The position numbers and the translations under genes are program-made. The notes beneath the pieces were generated by a model. It was given only the letters and a program-made list of their open reading frames with translations. It was not told the DNA's origin and did not search any database. A stretch of 64,000 bases of DNA. It comes from Pseudaminobacter soli (ex Zhang et al. 2022). GTDB lineage: Bacteria; Pseudomonadota; Alphaproteobacteria; Rhizobiales; Rhizobiaceae. The DNA lies in assembly GCF_014595955.1 (NCBI RefSeq), contig NZ_JABVCF010000001.1, forward strand, positions 434,001 through 498,000, read 5' to 3'. Each line of letters opens with the position of its first letter. The stretch's first letter is position 1. Of the stretch, positions 63,193 through 64,000 are shown piece after piece.

Positions 63193-63642
63193 ATGAAGCA
63201 TCTGAACCCTGACGAGCTGCTATCGACTGCCGAACTTTTCCCGAGCCTTGAGACTGCGCCCAAGCTGACCCCTGCCCAGCGCATGGATCGTTGGGCGAAG
63301 GTTCTGGACGAGTATGACGGCCCGATCTGCGCGCTTCGCCGGCTGGAATATTTGAGAGGCGACCAGCTTCGCGAATATCGTGGCACGAACACCCCGCTGA
63401 CGGTCGCCTTCAACGACCCGATCCTGCGTGCCGATGGCCTGCGCGGCGACAGCTTGGGCGAGGCGATGGATTTCTTCGCCCTGTCAGATCAAGACGCCCA
63501 TCACCTGCTGTGCGACTGCCATTACCATGGCACGATGACGGCCTCCGGGCTTGCATCGCGGATCCGCCAGCATATGCGGCGCCAGGAACGCTGGGAGGGC
63601 TGGACCAGGGTCGCCCGCAGGGTGTTCGGCTGGGCGCGTTGA
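63193..63642 (+). CDS. Hypothetical protein, 149 aa
   Basis: A soluble 149-residue protein with acidic N-half (LTPAQRMDRWAKVLDEYDGPICALRRLEYL), a central LTVAFNDPILRADGLRGDSLGEAM, and HHLLCDCHYHGTMTASGLASRIRQHM, which contains clustered Cys/His (C-D-C-H-Y-H) that could bind metal. AGGAG sits seven bases before the ATG. I do not recognise the family. A hairpin follows 46 bases after the stop. Confidence 0.65.
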   Translation: MKHLNPDELLSTAELFPSLETAPKLTPAQRMDRWAKVLDEYDGPICALRRLEYLRGDQLREYRGTNTPLTVAFNDPILRADGLRGDSLGEAMDFFALSDQDAHHLLCDCHYHGTMTASGLASRIRQHMRRQERWEGWTRVARRVFGWAR

Positions 63643-63688
63643 GCGTCCGGATCGGCGCCCAAGGTTGGTGGCGTTTTGAACGAATTGG

Positions 63689-63714
63689 CGGAAGGCGTCT
63701 TACTGCGCCTTCCG
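63689..63714 (+). terminator. Possible terminator after the 149-aa gene
   Basis: A 9-bp stem (63689-63697 with 63706-63714, inner arms GGAAGGCG and CGCCTTCC) and an 8-base loop. No T run follows, so termination is not sure; it may only protect the 3' end. Confidence 0.3.
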
Positions 63715-63776
63715 GTGATAGGTGCGGTCTCCTGCCCGCCGCACTCTATAGTACGCCCGAGTACTGATGAATTGCC

Positions 63777-64000
63777 TCAGTTGGCGGCGACCGCGGTCTG
63801 GCCGCCAATCCAGGTGCGCCACTGCTTCTCGGTACCATAGAAGACATTGAGGTCAATCTTGCCTTTCACGCCATGTGAGAGGCCGGATCCAGAATATTGC
63901 CAGAGAACCCAGTTCCGGCCCGGATAGACCTTGCTCGGATGCTGTGCGACGGCCCGCAGCCAGAACGGATGGTTGAGGAAGTGGCCCTCCAGATTGTCTT
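63777..64000 (-). CDS. GH25 lysozyme family protein, 3' part (truncated by window edge)
   Basis: The last 74 codons of a gene that begins beyond the window. The frame reads GHFLNHPFWLRAVAQHPSK, then WVLWQYSGSGLSHGVKGKIDLN, then VFYG and a WIGGQT tail, ending with TGA at 63779-63777. The WVLWQYSGSG segment and the D-L-N that follows are the C-terminal part of glycoside hydrolase family 25 (muramidase) domains, so this is probably a cell-wall hydrolase of host or phage origin. Adjacent phage genes cannot be judged. Confidence 0.8.
   Translation of the reverse strand, partial: DNLEGHFLNHPFWLRAVAQHPSKVYPGRNWVLWQYSGSGLSHGVKGKIDLNVFYGTEKQWRTWIGGQTAVAAN

Overview
The window reads as chromosome of an alphaproteobacterium of the order Hyphomicrobiales (Rhizobiales), most like Mesorhizobium, Aminobacter or another Phyllobacteriaceae member. 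The grounds are a complete aapJQMP amino acid transporter, an iolCDEB locus with an iolC-DUF2090 fusion, HdaA, the DUF1476 ATP synthase inhibitor, NDUFS4- and NDUFS6-type complex I accessory proteins, a DksA with one cysteine, high GC and rhizobial-type intergenic palindromes. This is inference from gene content; no database search was run. I see no transposase, integrase, rRNA or CRISPR array.

Layout. 1-5.8 kb: 3' part of fumC, a DoxX protein, and ppk1-ppx as a polyphosphate operon. 5.9-13.6 kb: zinc-finger protein and FAD monooxygenase, aapJQMP (minus strand), metC, a PilZ protein. 13.7-14.2 kb: tRNA-Arg(TCT), NDUFS4-like protein, tRNA-Pro(TGG). 14.3-23.9 kb: inositol catabolism, with iolC-iolD-iolE-(small membrane protein)-iolB on minus, a divergent Gfo/Idh oxidoreductase, and an iolG-SDR pair. 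iolA and iolR are not in the window. 24.1-28.5 kb: pgsA-like synthase, PerM-type permease and hdaA, divergent from purM-purN. 28.6-30.4 kb: dksA between two SixA-type phosphatases. 30.5-33.1 kb: ycjX-ycjF. 33.2-37.5 kb: mixed housekeeping and hypothetical genes (DUF924, folK, DUF922 protease, aldo/keto reductase, J-domain protein).

37.9-44.8 kb (minus) is a tightly coupled run: flavin reductase, MoxR ATPase, a small two-gene module, a VWA (CoxE-type) protein, separate XdhC N- and C-terminal proteins, a molybdopterin-binding/MobA-like fusion and a hydrolase. It resembles the maturation set of a molybdenum hydroxylase but no structural subunit is present. The two-gene module (DUF4258-like protein plus a 70-residue partner) sits between moxR and the VWA gene with 4-base overlaps on all sides, and the DUF4258 frame carries an in-frame TAG at codon 16.

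45.0-55.4 kb: branched-chain-type binding protein, P1 peptidase, purB, VOC protein, small hydrolase, FAD amine oxidoreductase, HpcH aldolase, DUF1476, then purC-purS-(coiled coil)-purQ. 55.5-64 kb is more accessory-looking: a lipoprotein, DUF1127, a MocR-type regulator whose probable promoter and operator abut its start codon, a kinase-like protein, a 2OG-Fe(II) oxygenase, a YghU glutathione transferase, a DMT exporter, acylphosphatase, a PfpI/DJ-1 protein and the end of a GH25 lysozyme gene. purL, which often follows purQ, is not seen.

The points I find most worth following up are the interrupted two-gene module inside the MoxR/CoxE operon, the repeat-derived N-terminus of the hydrolase at 37.9-38.9 kb, the MocR operator with a likely leaderless start, and the palindromes upstream of iolC and iolG.
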